A stretch of DNA of 64,000 bases, from contig DASRDS010000204.1 in NCBI GenBank assembly GCA_035652495.1, forward strand, positions 3,271 to 67,270, in the 5' to 3' direction. The translations under genes were made by a program, and so were the position numbers. Below the pieces are notes generated by a model, which made no database searches, was not told where the DNA came from, and saw only the letters and a program-made list of their open reading frames with translations. Of the stretch, positions 26,975 through 37,688 are shown piece after piece. Positions within the stretch are counted from its first letter, which is position 1. Every line of letters starts with the position of its first letter. The DNA comes from DASRDS01 sp035652495. Its GTDB lineage: Bacteria > Gemmatimonadota > Gemmatimonadetes > Gemmatimonadales > Gemmatimonadaceae.

Positions 26975-27277
26975 TCAAATAGCTCCGCGAAGCCAACGAG
27001 CTCCCCGGCCTCGCGACCGCCAGGCCAATCGACTGCCCGCGCCCATCGACGCGACGATCGTTCGGCTGAAGCGCGAGTACCCGGGCTAGGGCGCGCCCAA
27101 GATCCGCGAGAGGCTGCGGCAGCAGATCGCGTCGGTCCAGCTCCTGCGATCGGCGAGCGGATCTGGCTCGTCACCTTCATGCGCGACGATTTGGGCTACT
27201 TCGACGACGAGGTGGGACGGGTCGAGCCGATCGAGAATCCCTTCGGCTCGAAAGTGTTACCTATGTGCTCGGAATAA
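26975..27277 (+). mobile_element. IS481-family transposase, internally deleted remnant
   Basis: An N-terminal piece (IVRLKREYPG, TAG in place of a likely Trp, then GAPKIRERLRQQ) is joined near 27140 directly to the C-terminal piece (IWLVTFMRDDLGYFDDEV ... IENPFGSKVLPMCSE). The catalytic DDE core is missing. The last ~110 bp and the following ~28 bp (to about 27305) match the inverted fragment at 56649-56760, so the shared sequence marks an IS end. Confidence 0.8.
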
Positions 27278-27306
27278 TCCGTCACCCATGTGACCGGAAC
27301 ATACCT

Positions 27307-27359
27307 CTGGGGATTGGCTCCTCAGGTTGGACTCGAACCAACAACCCTCCGGTTAACAG
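27307..27359 (-). repeat. tRNA-Asn 3'-half attachment-site fragment, copy A
   Basis: Read on the minus strand, 27315-27359 is a tRNA-Asn from the anticodon loop (CTGTTAA, anticodon GTT) through the T arm (GGTTCGAGTCC) to an encoded CCA. No 5' half follows. The 53 bp including 8 bases past CCA are identical to 41146-41198, and 45 bp match 56596-56640 inverted with one mismatch. A break exactly at the anticodon loop is typical of tyrosine-recombinase integration into tRNA genes. Confidence 0.85.
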
Positions 27360-27468
27360 GGCTATTCAGGTCGGGAGGAACACCAACTCCTCCCAATTCG
27401 AACCAATGTTTATAGGGTGTTCCCCCTTTGATGTGCGGGGGGGGGTTTGGCGCCTGTCTTCAAGAGTC

Positions 27469-27487
27469 CACGGACAAAACACGGACA
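27469..27487. repeat. 19-bp direct repeat, left copy (candidate att site)
   Basis: cacggacaaaacacggaca, itself two CACGGACA units 3 bp apart. An identical copy is at 32994-33012, just after the tyrosine-recombinase gene. The pair may be attL/attR of a 5.5-kb integrative element. A long G run lies just upstream (near 27437-27446). Confidence 0.65.
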
Positions 27488-27543
27488 AATTCTGATTCTG
27501 GAACCGAACGGGTTCTCCTCCAGCGACGAGGCGTTTCAAAAAC

Positions 27544-28134
27544 TTACTGGCATGACCCGGAGAGAAGCACGAACGATGTGATCGTTCCGGTCGCGACAAA
27601 CCTCAAGTTGCTGTTCGGTGGTACGTTTGGACCTGTCGTCCGAGATACGCCGACGTTGCCGTCCAACTCGAAGACGACCGAGCCAGAGGTAACCATAAAG
27701 TCTTCGCGGAGCGCGTTGCTGCCCAGCGCAATTGATGAGAAATCGACGGTGGGAACATCGGGAACCGGGAAAGCGGCCGTAGCACTCTGCCAGTTCTCCT
27801 TACACGCACCACTTCCGAGCAAGACATCGCCGTTGAACAGGCGGCACGACATCGCGGGCACGTCGGGCGACAGCGGAAATGGCAGGAACGGCACCTCGGT
27901 GTCTAGAAAATCCGTGTCGGTGGTAGGCGGCACGGAGAAGTTCATCCTAAGCGTCTGACCCGCATTCAGTATCAGTGAACTCCTCATCGATAACGCGGAG
28001 CACCCAGTGCTCGAAGGTTGCAATGACGTGGTGTGACTGCAAGCGGCCTCGCATACGGCTAACAACAAGAGGACAGCGTGGCGATCTCGCAAAAACGCCA
28101 CTATGCGCCTCACTAGCGCCCTCGTCGCCTTCAC
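27544..28134 (-). CDS. Putative secreted lipoprotein, unknown function
   Basis: 196 aa. After a basic N-terminus the segment HAVLLLLAVCEAACSH provides a signal with a possible lipobox Cys. The remainder is Ser/Thr/Pro-rich and beta-like (LNAGQTLRMNFSVPPTTDTD, GSVVFELDGNVGVSRTTG), with no recognised domain. It is the first gene inside the candidate 5.5-kb element. Composition looks less G+C-rich than the copper region. Confidence 0.55.
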   Translation of the reverse strand: MKATRALVRRIVAFLRDRHAVLLLLAVCEAACSHTTSLQPSSTGCSALSMRSSLILNAGQTLRMNFSVPPTTDTDFLDTEVPFLPFPLSPDVPAMSCRLFNGDVLLGSGACKENWQSATAAFPVPDVPTVDFSSIALGSNALREDFMVTSGSVVFELDGNVGVSRTTGPNVPPNSNLRFVATGTITSFVLLSGSCQ

Positions 28135-28491
28135 GCGACGGATTCTATCGAAACCCGTTCACCCGATTGAATTACAACGTTGAGCATTTTTCTTCGATTT
28201 GTCCTCAAAACGGCCGGTTGCCAACCGGACGTGCGACTGTAAGCTATTGAATCAGAGCACCCTGCGAACGGCTGTCCGCGAATTGTCCGTGTCGTTGAAG
28301 TCCCCTCCAGGCAGCTCGTTCTGAGCGTGCGCCACTTCCGGCTCAACCGACTCGAAGGGACTCGATTTCAACTTGCCCCTTGCGCGGGATCGCGCATGTC
28401 GGGTCGGCGGATTTTCGATTTGGGTCCCATCCATGCTTTGAGGCGGAGACGTGCGTGTCGGTGCGAGAGGGACCCGCCGGGAAGAGACTGG
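28135..28491. other. No convincing gene
   Basis: About 360 bp between the lipoprotein start and a 36-codon membrane gene on the same strand. Short frames on both strands lack recognisable sequence and good ribosome sites. The part nearest 28140-28260 could contain the lipoprotein promoter. Confidence 0.35.
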
Positions 28492-28602
28492 TCACCGAAT
28501 GAGCCATGCACCGATGACGCCGATTACGCCGAGAACGCAGGCCGTCAGATACACCCACCCGATTGGCCGTCGATACTTGGGCGGCACAGCCATGATCGTC
28601 AT
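28492..28602 (-). CDS. 36-aa single-pass membrane protein
   Basis: From ATG 28602: MTIMAVPPKYRRPIGWVY, then a hydrophobic helix LTACVLGVIGVIGAWLIR and TGA. A positively charged N-terminus followed by one helix suggests an inner-membrane miniprotein with Nin-Cout topology. No family is recognised; support is the clean hydrophobic pattern. Confidence 0.4.
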   Translation of the reverse strand: MTIMAVPPKYRRPIGWVYLTACVLGVIGVIGAWLIR

Positions 28603-28782
28603 GCGGGGCAGTCTACCAGCGTGTGCAGCGCAGTCAAGCGTGACCATCGAAACTCGACTCGTAGGCTTGCAGAAAACCGGTCAGAGTCCCTTCGGTGGGC
28701 CCCCAAGTTAGCTGCGCCTCCGTCTGGGCATGCGCGGAATCTCGCATGTGTCGCAATTTGCACGATTTCGATGGCGCCTTTG

Positions 28783-29835
28783 TCACCCAGGGCCGAGCTT
28801 TGCACCCTCGCGGCGTTCTATCTCAGAAGACATCAGCTCGATAATCGTTTTCGCTAGCGCAATGAGTTCAAGCAGGCGTGTTCGTGTGAGAGTGCTATCT
28901 TTCTCGAATCGATGCACGATTCCGTGGCGGAATGAGATCAACTCCTCAAGTGCGTTACTCAGCACTGGAAGTCGTCTGCTGACTCGGCGTCGTTGCTTGA
29001 TCAGTCCACGAAAGTTAATCTGAAAGTTTGACTCGAATGCTTTATGGATGCTGTCAATGTTCTGAAAGCTGAACCAAGACGCGGCAATTTGCGGCAACGT
29101 GACAGTCCTCCTGACCAAATCAACGGCTTCTTCGAATGACACTTTGCGATTATCGCCGACCTTCAGCAACGCTTTTTCGTTATAAGCGAGCAGGATTTGG
29201 AACGAGTTACTAAAAAGTGTTCAAGCGATGCGACGACGAACGGCACAAGTGCGTTGTAAAGAAGGCGGCTTCCACCAGAGGCGGCGAACCGTCTCCAATA
29301 GCTCTAGATCGACATTAGTCTCAGTTACCCTGCCTACTCTTGTTGAGACACTCTGAATCTGTTCTTCTGGAATCGTGTGCTCAAGCGCTTCTAGATCCGC
29401 AATTACACGATCTCTGAGCGCGTAGAGCCCTCGTGTCACTGCCGTGCTCAGCGGCCGGTTGATGGGAATGTAGCGATTCCTTCCGAAATGGTCATTCTCG
29501 AAAAACCCACCGAAAGCACGTTTCAGAGTGCGAACGGTTTCGTTTTGGTGCTCTTTGTCAAAGGTGCTCGCCCACATGGACGTTCGAAGTCGAATAGCCC
29601 AGTCGCTAGACGTGCCCGACTCTCGCTTTCCCTCATCGTCGAGAGGATAGGCGGAGCCATCAATCCCTGATGCGGATCGAAAGTCCCTCGAATCCCACCA
29701 TGAGTAGTGCCTCGTGCCAGTTGGACCGGGATGAAACGGATTGTTCGCTACGCGAACGTATCCGCCAGCCAGCAGAGCATCCTCGATCTTCCCAATCGTT
29801 CCGGCCTCCGGAAACGAGAACGTCTCGATACTCAT
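28783..29835 (-). pseudogene. Frameshifted HEPN-like protein
   Basis: Two leftward frames join into one protein. The first (from ATG 29835, MSIETFSFPEAG) reaches LELLETVRRLW near 29270; a second frame supplies LLYNALVPFVVASLEHF; a third, after a T run near 29215, supplies SNSFQILLAYNEKALLKVG and the C-terminal domain. That domain has SFRHGIVHRFE, an R-x4-H motif with helical surroundings like HEPN ribonuclease domains. HEPN proteins often act as toxins or defence RNases. Two single-base indels would restore a protein of roughly 350 residues. Confidence 0.5.
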
Positions 29836-29935
29836 GGAAAGGCTTCATTCCCAAAAGAACAACATCGGCCGGGCGTCGTGTCGCACGGCTCGCGGAACCA
29901 CGCTCCACCGGAAGCGCAGACGGAATCGTAGACCG

Positions 29936-30138
29936 TCAGCGCGTTGCGAAATCCTGCCACAGTTCCTTCACCGACGCCATCGCCTCAATCCCGGTCGTGA
30001 AGGGGTGGTGATCATCTCCGAGCCGTCAGAGCGGATCTCGACTTCGACGCCACCGGGAGCGAACCGGATCACGCATTCGAGGATGCGTCCGCTTGCGCCT
30101 GTCATCCGCCACAGCACGGTGTCGTTGTCCTGCACCAC
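29936..30138 (-). pseudogene. Small frameshifted protein of unknown function
   Basis: From GTG 30138, overlapping the upstream TAG by one base: VLWRMTGASGRILECVIRFA, then GVEVEIRSDGSEMITTP. The frame then shifts in the CCCC/TT tract near 30005; the new frame gives FTTGIEAMASVKELWQDFA and stops at 29936-29938. The protein would be ~66 aa. Similar short proteins with VLWRM...ECVI are frequent in acidobacterial mobile regions. Confidence 0.5.
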
Positions 30139-30434
30139 TAACGGATCCTACGTCGTTCAGGCGGCGTTTCGGCGGATGCGGCTGAAGACGCATTGAGCTT
30201 CAGAACGGTTGTCGGACTGTCTGGCGAGGCTTCATCGGTGAACGGCGAGCGTCGGTGGAACAGGGCCAGTCCTGAGGCTAGGCAGCACAGCGCAAACGCA
30301 ATCGCACCCTGCCACTTGCGCCACCACACCTGCGGATCGCTATAGAGCCAGTCCCATCGATGGAATGTCGTCACGAGCATTACGAAGCCCGCCGCGCCAA
30401 TCACCCGGACAAATCGAGGCTGTCGCGTCCACAT
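30138..30434 (-). CDS. Small membrane protein
   Basis: 98 aa. Two hydrophobic segments (VRVIGAAGFVMLVTTFH and WQGAIAFALCCLASGLALF) with a Trp-rich loop between them and a hydrophilic tail. No family is recognised. The stop overlaps the start of the next small gene (TAGTG), suggesting a two-gene unit. Confidence 0.5.
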   Translation of the reverse strand: MWTRQPRFVRVIGAAGFVMLVTTFHRWDWLYSDPQVWWRKWQGAIAFALCCLASGLALFHRRSPFTDEASPDSPTTVLKLNASSAASAETPPERRRIR

Positions 30435-30734
30435 CAGTGCAACGCGGAGGTTAGCGCGGTGTCGTTGCCCCTGTCTAGGGAGCGTTGTTCACAACTGAGC
30501 GGGGTCTGTCCGGGCGGATTCGGGTGAAAGTGTGCGGGGATATCCAGCGTTGTCGGAGGCCGATTAATCCTCGAATCCGGCCTGTCGGTCGGCCCGTTTC
30601 GAGTTGGAGTGCCCAGGGGACGTTGTTCTGATGGGGTGGGCGGTCAGTGAGCATTTGATTCTGAAGTCGGTTAGATCCCCATGCAGCCGCCTTCGCTCGC
30701 CTTCCGAACGCTCAGCCTCGGATACAATCACGCG

Positions 30735-31019
30735 ATGGCTAAACACTCCTCCCACATCCTCGAACTGGCTCGGAAAGGTGCTGAAGCTCGGCTCCGAGAA
30801 CTGGTTGACGAGGCCAGAAAGCTGGTTAGCTCGTTTCCGCACCTGCGGGATTCGTTCGACGCAGACGAACTGCCGATCAAGTTTAGGTTGCGATCAGCGG
30901 CAGAGAGACCGGAACGGCGGGCGGTGCGACGGCGGGCCAAATGGAGCGCAGCGCAGCGCAAGGCGGTCTCAGCGCGGATGAAGAAGTATTGGGCTGCACG
31001 ACGAAGAGCAAAGCGATAA
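30735..31019 (+). CDS. Small basic protein, probable nucleic-acid binding
   Basis: 94 aa from ATG 30735 (MAKHSSHILELARKGAEARL). It is helical and strongly basic, ending WSAAQRKAVSARMKKYWAAR plus RRAKR. The C-terminal motif resembles the AT-hook-like or NUMOD-like tails of small chromosomal proteins. No precise family; the DNA/RNA-binding role is inferred from charge. Confidence 0.55.
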   Translation: MAKHSSHILELARKGAEARLRELVDEARKLVSSFPHLRDSFDADELPIKFRLRSAAERPERRAVRRRAKWSAAQRKAVSARMKKYWAARRRAKR

Positions 31020-31060
31020 ACGGGAGAAGGAGTGGGCTGACGTAACAGTGGCCAAGCAGG

Positions 31061-31333
31061 ATGCTTTTAGGCTATAGCGTCTACCTCGTTCTGACGTTGA
31101 TCCTCGGAGCGTTCTGGTGGTCAGCGTTTCGAGGCCCCTTTTCTTTCTTCCTCATTATTTGGGCCACCGTGACGATTCCTCCGGGTCTCGGTGCAGCGGC
31201 CCTGTTGATACCAGCGTTCGGCTCAGGGCATTTGCAGACTCGCCCCCAACGGGTGCTGCTCTTTAACGTCGTCGCACTGGTGCTTCTCGCCTTGTGGTTT
31301 TGGACCTTCAAGTCAAGCTTTGACGGTCCCTGA
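31061..31333 (+). CDS. Small membrane protein, three hydrophobic segments
   Basis: 90 aa: MLLGYSVYLVLTLILGAFWW, FSFFLIIWATVTIPPGLGAA and VLLFNVVALVLLALWFW are consistent with three transmembrane helices. No family recognised. It is followed directly by the IS5 fragment. Confidence 0.5.
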   Translation: MLLGYSVYLVLTLILGAFWWSAFRGPFSFFLIIWATVTIPPGLGAAALLIPAFGSGHLQTRPQRVLLFNVVALVLLALWFWTFKSSFDGP

Positions 31334-31414
31334 AGAGGGGCTCAATCGGATCTTGTAAGCCGTCACCGCTGGCGGAACCGCTGGAAGAACTGGGCTAACG
31401 AAAGGCCTAGAGCG

Positions 31415-31678
31415 TTGGCGAGCTGGCCGAAAGGTGGACGGCCGCGCGTCTCTGATCGCGCGTGTCTCATCGGCGTTCTGTTTGTCCTTCGCAGCGGCGT
31501 TCCCTGGCAGATGCTTCCACCGGAACTCGGCTGCGGCTCGGGGATGACGTGCTGGCGCCGCCTGCGCGACTGGCAACGAGCGGGCGTGTGGGATCTCATT
31601 CACTTCGCGCTGCTGGATTGGCTCGCTCGACACGATCAGATTGATTGGTTGCGAGCGGTCGCGGACAGTTGTTTGTAG
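31415..31678 (+). mobile_element. IS5-family transposase, N-terminal fragment
   Basis: 87 codons with the typical IS5/ISL2-like start: GRPRVSDRACLIGVLFVLRS, GVPWQMLPPELGCGSGMTCW, RRLRDWQRAGVWD. The frame stops at AVADSCL, just before the catalytic first Asp region. The rest of the transposase is absent, and the following DNA belongs to an excisionase gene whose start is missing. Confidence 0.8.
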
Positions 31679-31682
31679 ACGC

Positions 31683-31781
31683 ACCAAGACGCCGCCGTTT
31701 GTCGTGCGCGTAGGTCGCCATGTGCGATTCAGCTCCCATGGGATTGAGCGGTTCATTCGCAATCGCATGAGAGCGAAGTGA
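31683..31781 (+). pseudogene. Excisionase-like HTH protein, C-terminal remnant
   Basis: 33 codons reading TKTPPFVVRVGRHVRFSSHG then IERFIRNRMRAK and stop. The pattern matches the end of helix-turn-helix excisionases, compare HIKLGKYVRFEPAALRAFVE in the gene at 41432-41710. The N-terminal half is replaced by the IS5 fragment. Position just upstream of the integrase is normal for xis. Confidence 0.55.
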
Positions 31782-31855
31782 GCGAACTGAATGAAACACC
31801 GGCATGAGTCTGGCACCTCTGTAGGGTTTCTCTTCTAGCATGGAGGTCTGAGACG

Positions 31856-32990
31856 ATGAACGATGCTGCAAGATCACGCTCAGCGACGAAAACGGTGCGT
31901 GGAATGGGGAGAACGCTTCTAAGAGGCGACGTATGGTGGATCTCCTACTACTTCAACGGAAAGGAGGTTCGGGAGAGCTCGAAATCTCGCAACGAGACGA
32001 ACGCCAGACGGCTGCTCAAGAAGCGGCTCCAGGAAATCCACGGCAATCGGTTTACTGGGCCACAGGAGGAGAAGCTTTCGGTTCACGAACTCCTGGATGC
32101 GCTGATTACTCATCTGGAGACAAAAGGAGCGAAGACCGTGCAGCGGCTCAAGTCGCATCTCACGCCGCTGCGGGAGAAGTTCACGCTCACGCGGGCAATC
32201 AACGTGACCACGGCGGCTGTTGAAAGCTATGTGGCAGAGCGGCTGAAGCTCGGAAAGGCACGAGCGACGGTCAATCGTGAAATCGGGGCACTGAAACAGG
32301 CGCTGAACCTCGCTCGGAAGCAGGCGCGACTGACTCGTGTGCCCTACATCCCGATGCTGCGCGAGGAAATGCCCGACAAGGGTTCTTCGAGCACGCCGAT
32401 TTTGAGACGCTAGCGACAGCACTGCCTGAGCCGATCAACGAGATCGCTCGGTTCGCATTTCTGACTGGGTGGCGAAAGGGTGAGATTCCGCCGCTACGCT
32501 GGAATGCGGTGGACCGTCAGGCGAGAGAGGTCCGGCTCCGCACCTCCAAGAACGGCCAGGGCCGCGTGCTGCCGTTGACAGGTGATCTGTGGGATCTGAT
32601 CAACGCCGTTGGAATGCTCGCACGATCCAGAAGAAGGACGGCACAACGAAGTTGTCGGAGTTCGTGTTTCATCGCAACGGCCGACAGGTCGTGGAGTTCC
32701 GTCGGGAGTGGAAGGCAGCATGCAAGTCAGCTCACCTGACCGGCCGCATCTTCCACGACTTCAGGCGCACGGCAGTTCGGAACATGATCCGGGCTGGCGT
32801 TCCGCAGTCGGTGGCGATGAGCATCAGCGGGCACAAGACCGTCTCGATGTTCAATCGCTATAACATCACGAGCGCGGCGGACAAGCTGGAGGCACTGCGG
32901 CGGACGGCGGAACATCTATCAGCGCAGCCGAAGCAGAAGCAAGGAGGCGAGGTGTTCGAAATGCCCGAGCAGGAGAAGGCGTCTCGATGA
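31856..32990 (+). pseudogene. Tyrosine recombinase (phage-type integrase), two frameshifts
   Basis: The ATG at 31856 follows GGAGG. The N-terminal SAM-like core-binding domain (SVHELLDALITHLETKG; TTAAVESYVAERLKLGKARA) is intact to ~32385. The frame then shifts (one base missing after GGG) and continues FFEHADFETLATALPEP, FAFLTGWRKGEIPPLRW, the catalytic Arg region. A second shift near 32610 leads to WNARTIQKKDG, HDFRRTAVRNMIRAGVP and SGHKTVSMFNRYNI, with the HxxR, H and catalytic Tyr motifs. All active-site boxes are thus present but in three frames. The gene ends 4 bp before the right 19-bp repeat. Confidence 0.9.
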
Positions 32991-32993
32991 GAA

Positions 32994-33012
32994 CACGGAC
33001 AAAACACGGACA
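32994..33012. repeat. 19-bp direct repeat, right copy (candidate att site)
   Basis: Identical to 27469-27487 (cacggacaaaacacggaca), beginning 4 bp after the integrase stop. Position right after the integrase gene is the usual place of an element end. Confidence 0.65.
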
Positions 33013-33546
33013 GTCCTGCCAGAAACCGTAGACTCCCCTTCACAACTGGCCGATTTTCTTAAGGAAATTGGCTCACCGTACTGGACGATTTTCGCAACTG
33101 GCTCGTCCGCTGCGGCTGAAAGCGCCGTCCCCGATTCTCGAGAGATTTCGCTGTTTCGCCAATCAACCGACCCGACCCGCGTCCCCATCAAGGGACTCAG
33201 GGCTGATGACACGCACGACAGAGCGGCTGCTTGAACAATTCGAAACGCTTCCGGACCAGGAACGCTCCGAACTCACGGTCGAGCCAACGCGTCGTCGTCC
33301 CGCCCTCATTCATCAGCGTCCCGGTCGAAGATCAAGGTCGAGCGCTCGTCACGCTGGTTCCGGCCGATCGACGACTATCACTCCATCGCCGGGCCCGAGG
33401 GGCGTCACACAGAGGTGTTCGCGCTCGTTCGCAATCACCGCGATGGTGCACTCTCGCTCGAGTGAAGAGCGACGAAACCCGAAGCAGAGACCGCCGGTGG
33501 CACCAATGCCATCGCCGTCGTGATCGCCGCAACTCCATCGTGCAGA
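33013..33546. other. Gene remnants, no intact gene
   Basis: A short start resembling addiction-module antitoxins (MTRTTERLLEQFETLPDQER at about 33207) runs into unrelated sequence. A separate frame further on gives SSRWFRPIDDYHSIAGPEGR to a TGA near 33464. Neither can be assigned confidently. The stretch separates the candidate element from the MscS gene. Confidence 0.35.
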
Positions 33547-33734
33547 CTAAGCGACGCCTGTTCTCATCTTCACGTCACCAGCGGCCGTCCGCCGCGTGGC
33601 CTCCGCGTACTGAATGACGACCTTGATGTCATCGGGCGCTCGTTCGAGCGCCTGGTGGAAATGCTCCGGCTTCTCACGGCGCGTGATCAGGCGTTGCAGC
33701 CGGCCGCTGATCACACGAAGCAGTGCTGCACGAT
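33547..33734 (-). pseudogene. Zinc-type alcohol dehydrogenase, C-terminal fragment
   Basis: Reading leftward: LQRLITRREKPEHFHQALER then APDDIKVVIQYA and a short tail to TAG at 33547-33549. This matches the end of MDR-family dehydrogenases (LITHR...ALER...DDIKVVI). Only the last ~55 residues remain; the 5' side is cut where the MscS gene begins. Confidence 0.5.
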
Positions 33735-35423
33735 TTACCGCGCGGGCGACGGCAGGCCGGGCGCCGCCCGCATCTGCTCAGCCAGCGGCGATCCGATCGG
33801 TCTTGTCCGAACCTGGTCCAAGTCGGCGAGCTGCACGACTTGCGAGGGCAGCGCGATGGCCGTTCCGGCACGCTCGACGAGACCCATGATGGCCATCAAC
33901 AGTTCCTGCTGCGTTTCGAGAAAGCGGTCCCAATCCTCGGCCAGGACGTACGCAAAGACTTCGATCTCGAGCGAGAACGGACCGAAGCGCTTGAAACGCA
34001 CGCGGATCGGTTCGCGCGGGTCGATCGTGGGGTGAGCCGCCAGGTGGCTTCGAATGCCGTCGAGCACGGCGTGCATCTGCTCCGACGTCGTCTCGTAACC
34101 AAGGCCCACGACGTGATGGAACCAGAACTTGTCGCGGGACGACAAGGTCTCGATATTCGCGGTCGCGATCTGGCTGTTGGGGACGCTGACGATGGTGCGA
34201 TCGAGCGTACGGATCCGGGTCGATCGCAAACCGATGGAAGCCACGGTGCCCTCCGTATCGCCTAGCTTCAGGGAATCGCCGACACTGACGGCCTTGTCGA
34301 AGATGATCGAGAGGCCCCCGATGACGTTCTCCAGCGTCTTCTGCGCGGCAAGGGCGACCGCGATGCCGCCGATCCCCAGGCCAGCCAGTACGGCGGTCGG
34401 GGCGATGCCGAAGTAGTTCAGCGTCAGCAGGCCGCCGAGGGCGAGGACGACGACGTCGGTCGCCTGTCGAAGGAGGCGCAGGAGCGCCGTCATCTCCGGA
34501 TGGCCCGACGTCCGCGACCGCTTCAGGCAGTAGCGTTCGCCCACGGTCGTCAGCACCAGCACCACCCACACGCACGAGACGATCGTGAACATCGCGATCA
34601 CGATGGTCCAGAACTGCCGCTCGATCAGCGGCAGGTCGAGCGCCGTCACGAGCCAGCGAAGGACGCCCGCGAGAATCAGCAGCCGGACGAACCCTGGAAA
34701 GATCTGGCGAGCGGAGCCCCGCGTCGGCGATCGCCAGAACGTGGCGAAGTGTCCCATCAACCGGCCCAAGAGGCCGATCAGCCAATAGGACAGCGGCACG
34801 AGCAGCGTGAGCACAATCCACGCGAATAATCGAACGCCTCCAATCCGCACCGTCATCACGCGCGGAATGAAGGGATCCACGGACACGAGATTCACTTCGT
34901 CGGCCACGTCGGGAATCGCCTGCAGGGTCTGACGCGAGAACAACCAGATGCGCCCGGCCGGGCCGCGGTTCACGCGTTCGACAATGACGTCGAGCGGACC
35001 GTTGGCCGTGCTGATGGTCCCGACAACGTCCTGATCAGGTTTCAACGGATTGGCGAGACCGCCTTCCGGCCGATCGCTCACCTCGGTCAGGCGGGCCGGA
35101 AGACGGCTGTCGAGGACCATGTAGAGTTGCTGCGCCAGCTTCGCGGCGGCAGCCCCGCGGAGGTTGGTGTTCAAGTACACCGAGGCTGCCTCGGCGTTGT
35201 TCTGGCGGAACACACGTATGAAGCCGACCACGGTCCCTCGCGGCGATTCGCGGCCAAGCGGGTCTGTCGCCGGCTCAGTCTGCGCTCCGCCGGGCGTGGC
35301 CGGCGCGCTCGTTGGGGGCTGCGCGTTCAGCACACCGGGCAGAAGCGCGATCAGGGCACATGCCAATCGCAACGCCGACCACAGGCACATCCGTCGAGGT
35401 TCCGACATGCGCATGCACGACAT
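33735..35423 (-). CDS. MscS-family mechanosensitive ion channel
   Basis: 562 aa from ATG 35423, preceded by GGAGG; in-frame codons upstream lack signal character. A signal peptide (LIALLPGVLNAQ) precedes a periplasmic domain (about 40-190), then five hydrophobic helices. The pore helix and beta domain are clear: LAGLGIGGIAVALAAQKTLE, NVIGGLSIIFDKAVSVGD, TRIRTLDRTIVSVPNSQI. Channels of this class release solutes under hypo-osmotic stress. It heads a leftward-facing block with GlgX and GH63-like genes upstream. Confidence 0.92.
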   Translation of the reverse strand: MSCMRMSEPRRMCLWSALRLACALIALLPGVLNAQPPTSAPATPGGAQTEPATDPLGRESPRGTVVGFIRVFRQNNAEAASVYLNTNLRGAAAAKLAQQLYMVLDSRLPARLTEVSDRPEGGLANPLKPDQDVVGTISTANGPLDVIVERVNRGPAGRIWLFSRQTLQAIPDVADEVNLVSVDPFIPRVMTVRIGGVRLFAWIVLTLLVPLSYWLIGLLGRLMGHFATFWRSPTRGSARQIFPGFVRLLILAGVLRWLVTALDLPLIERQFWTIVIAMFTIVSCVWVVLVLTTVGERYCLKRSRTSGHPEMTALLRLLRQATDVVVLALGGLLTLNYFGIAPTAVLAGLGIGGIAVALAAQKTLENVIGGLSIIFDKAVSVGDSLKLGDTEGTVASIGLRSTRIRTLDRTIVSVPNSQIATANIETLSSRDKFWFHHVVGLGYETTSEQMHAVLDGIRSHLAAHPTIDPREPIRVRFKRFGPFSLEIEVFAYVLAEDWDRFLETQQELLMAIMGLVERAGTAIALPSQVVQLADLDQVRTRPIGSPLAEQMRAAPGLPSPAR

Positions 35424-35504
35424 GCCCCAGCCTCCGTCACCTACACGGGTTCGCGTAAGGCGGTGACTCCAACAGCGGGTCACCACCTTCCGATTCGGTG
35501 TTCG

Positions 35505-37649
<2,145 letters not shown>

Positions 37650-37688
37650 CTTCTTCTCTCCTGGTCGATTGCGAGAGCCCACCATCGC

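Noticed and set aside
27307..27359. A complete tRNA-Asn gene
   Set aside because: Only the half from the anticodon loop to CCA is present; no matching acceptor, D-arm or 5' anticodon strand adjoins it.
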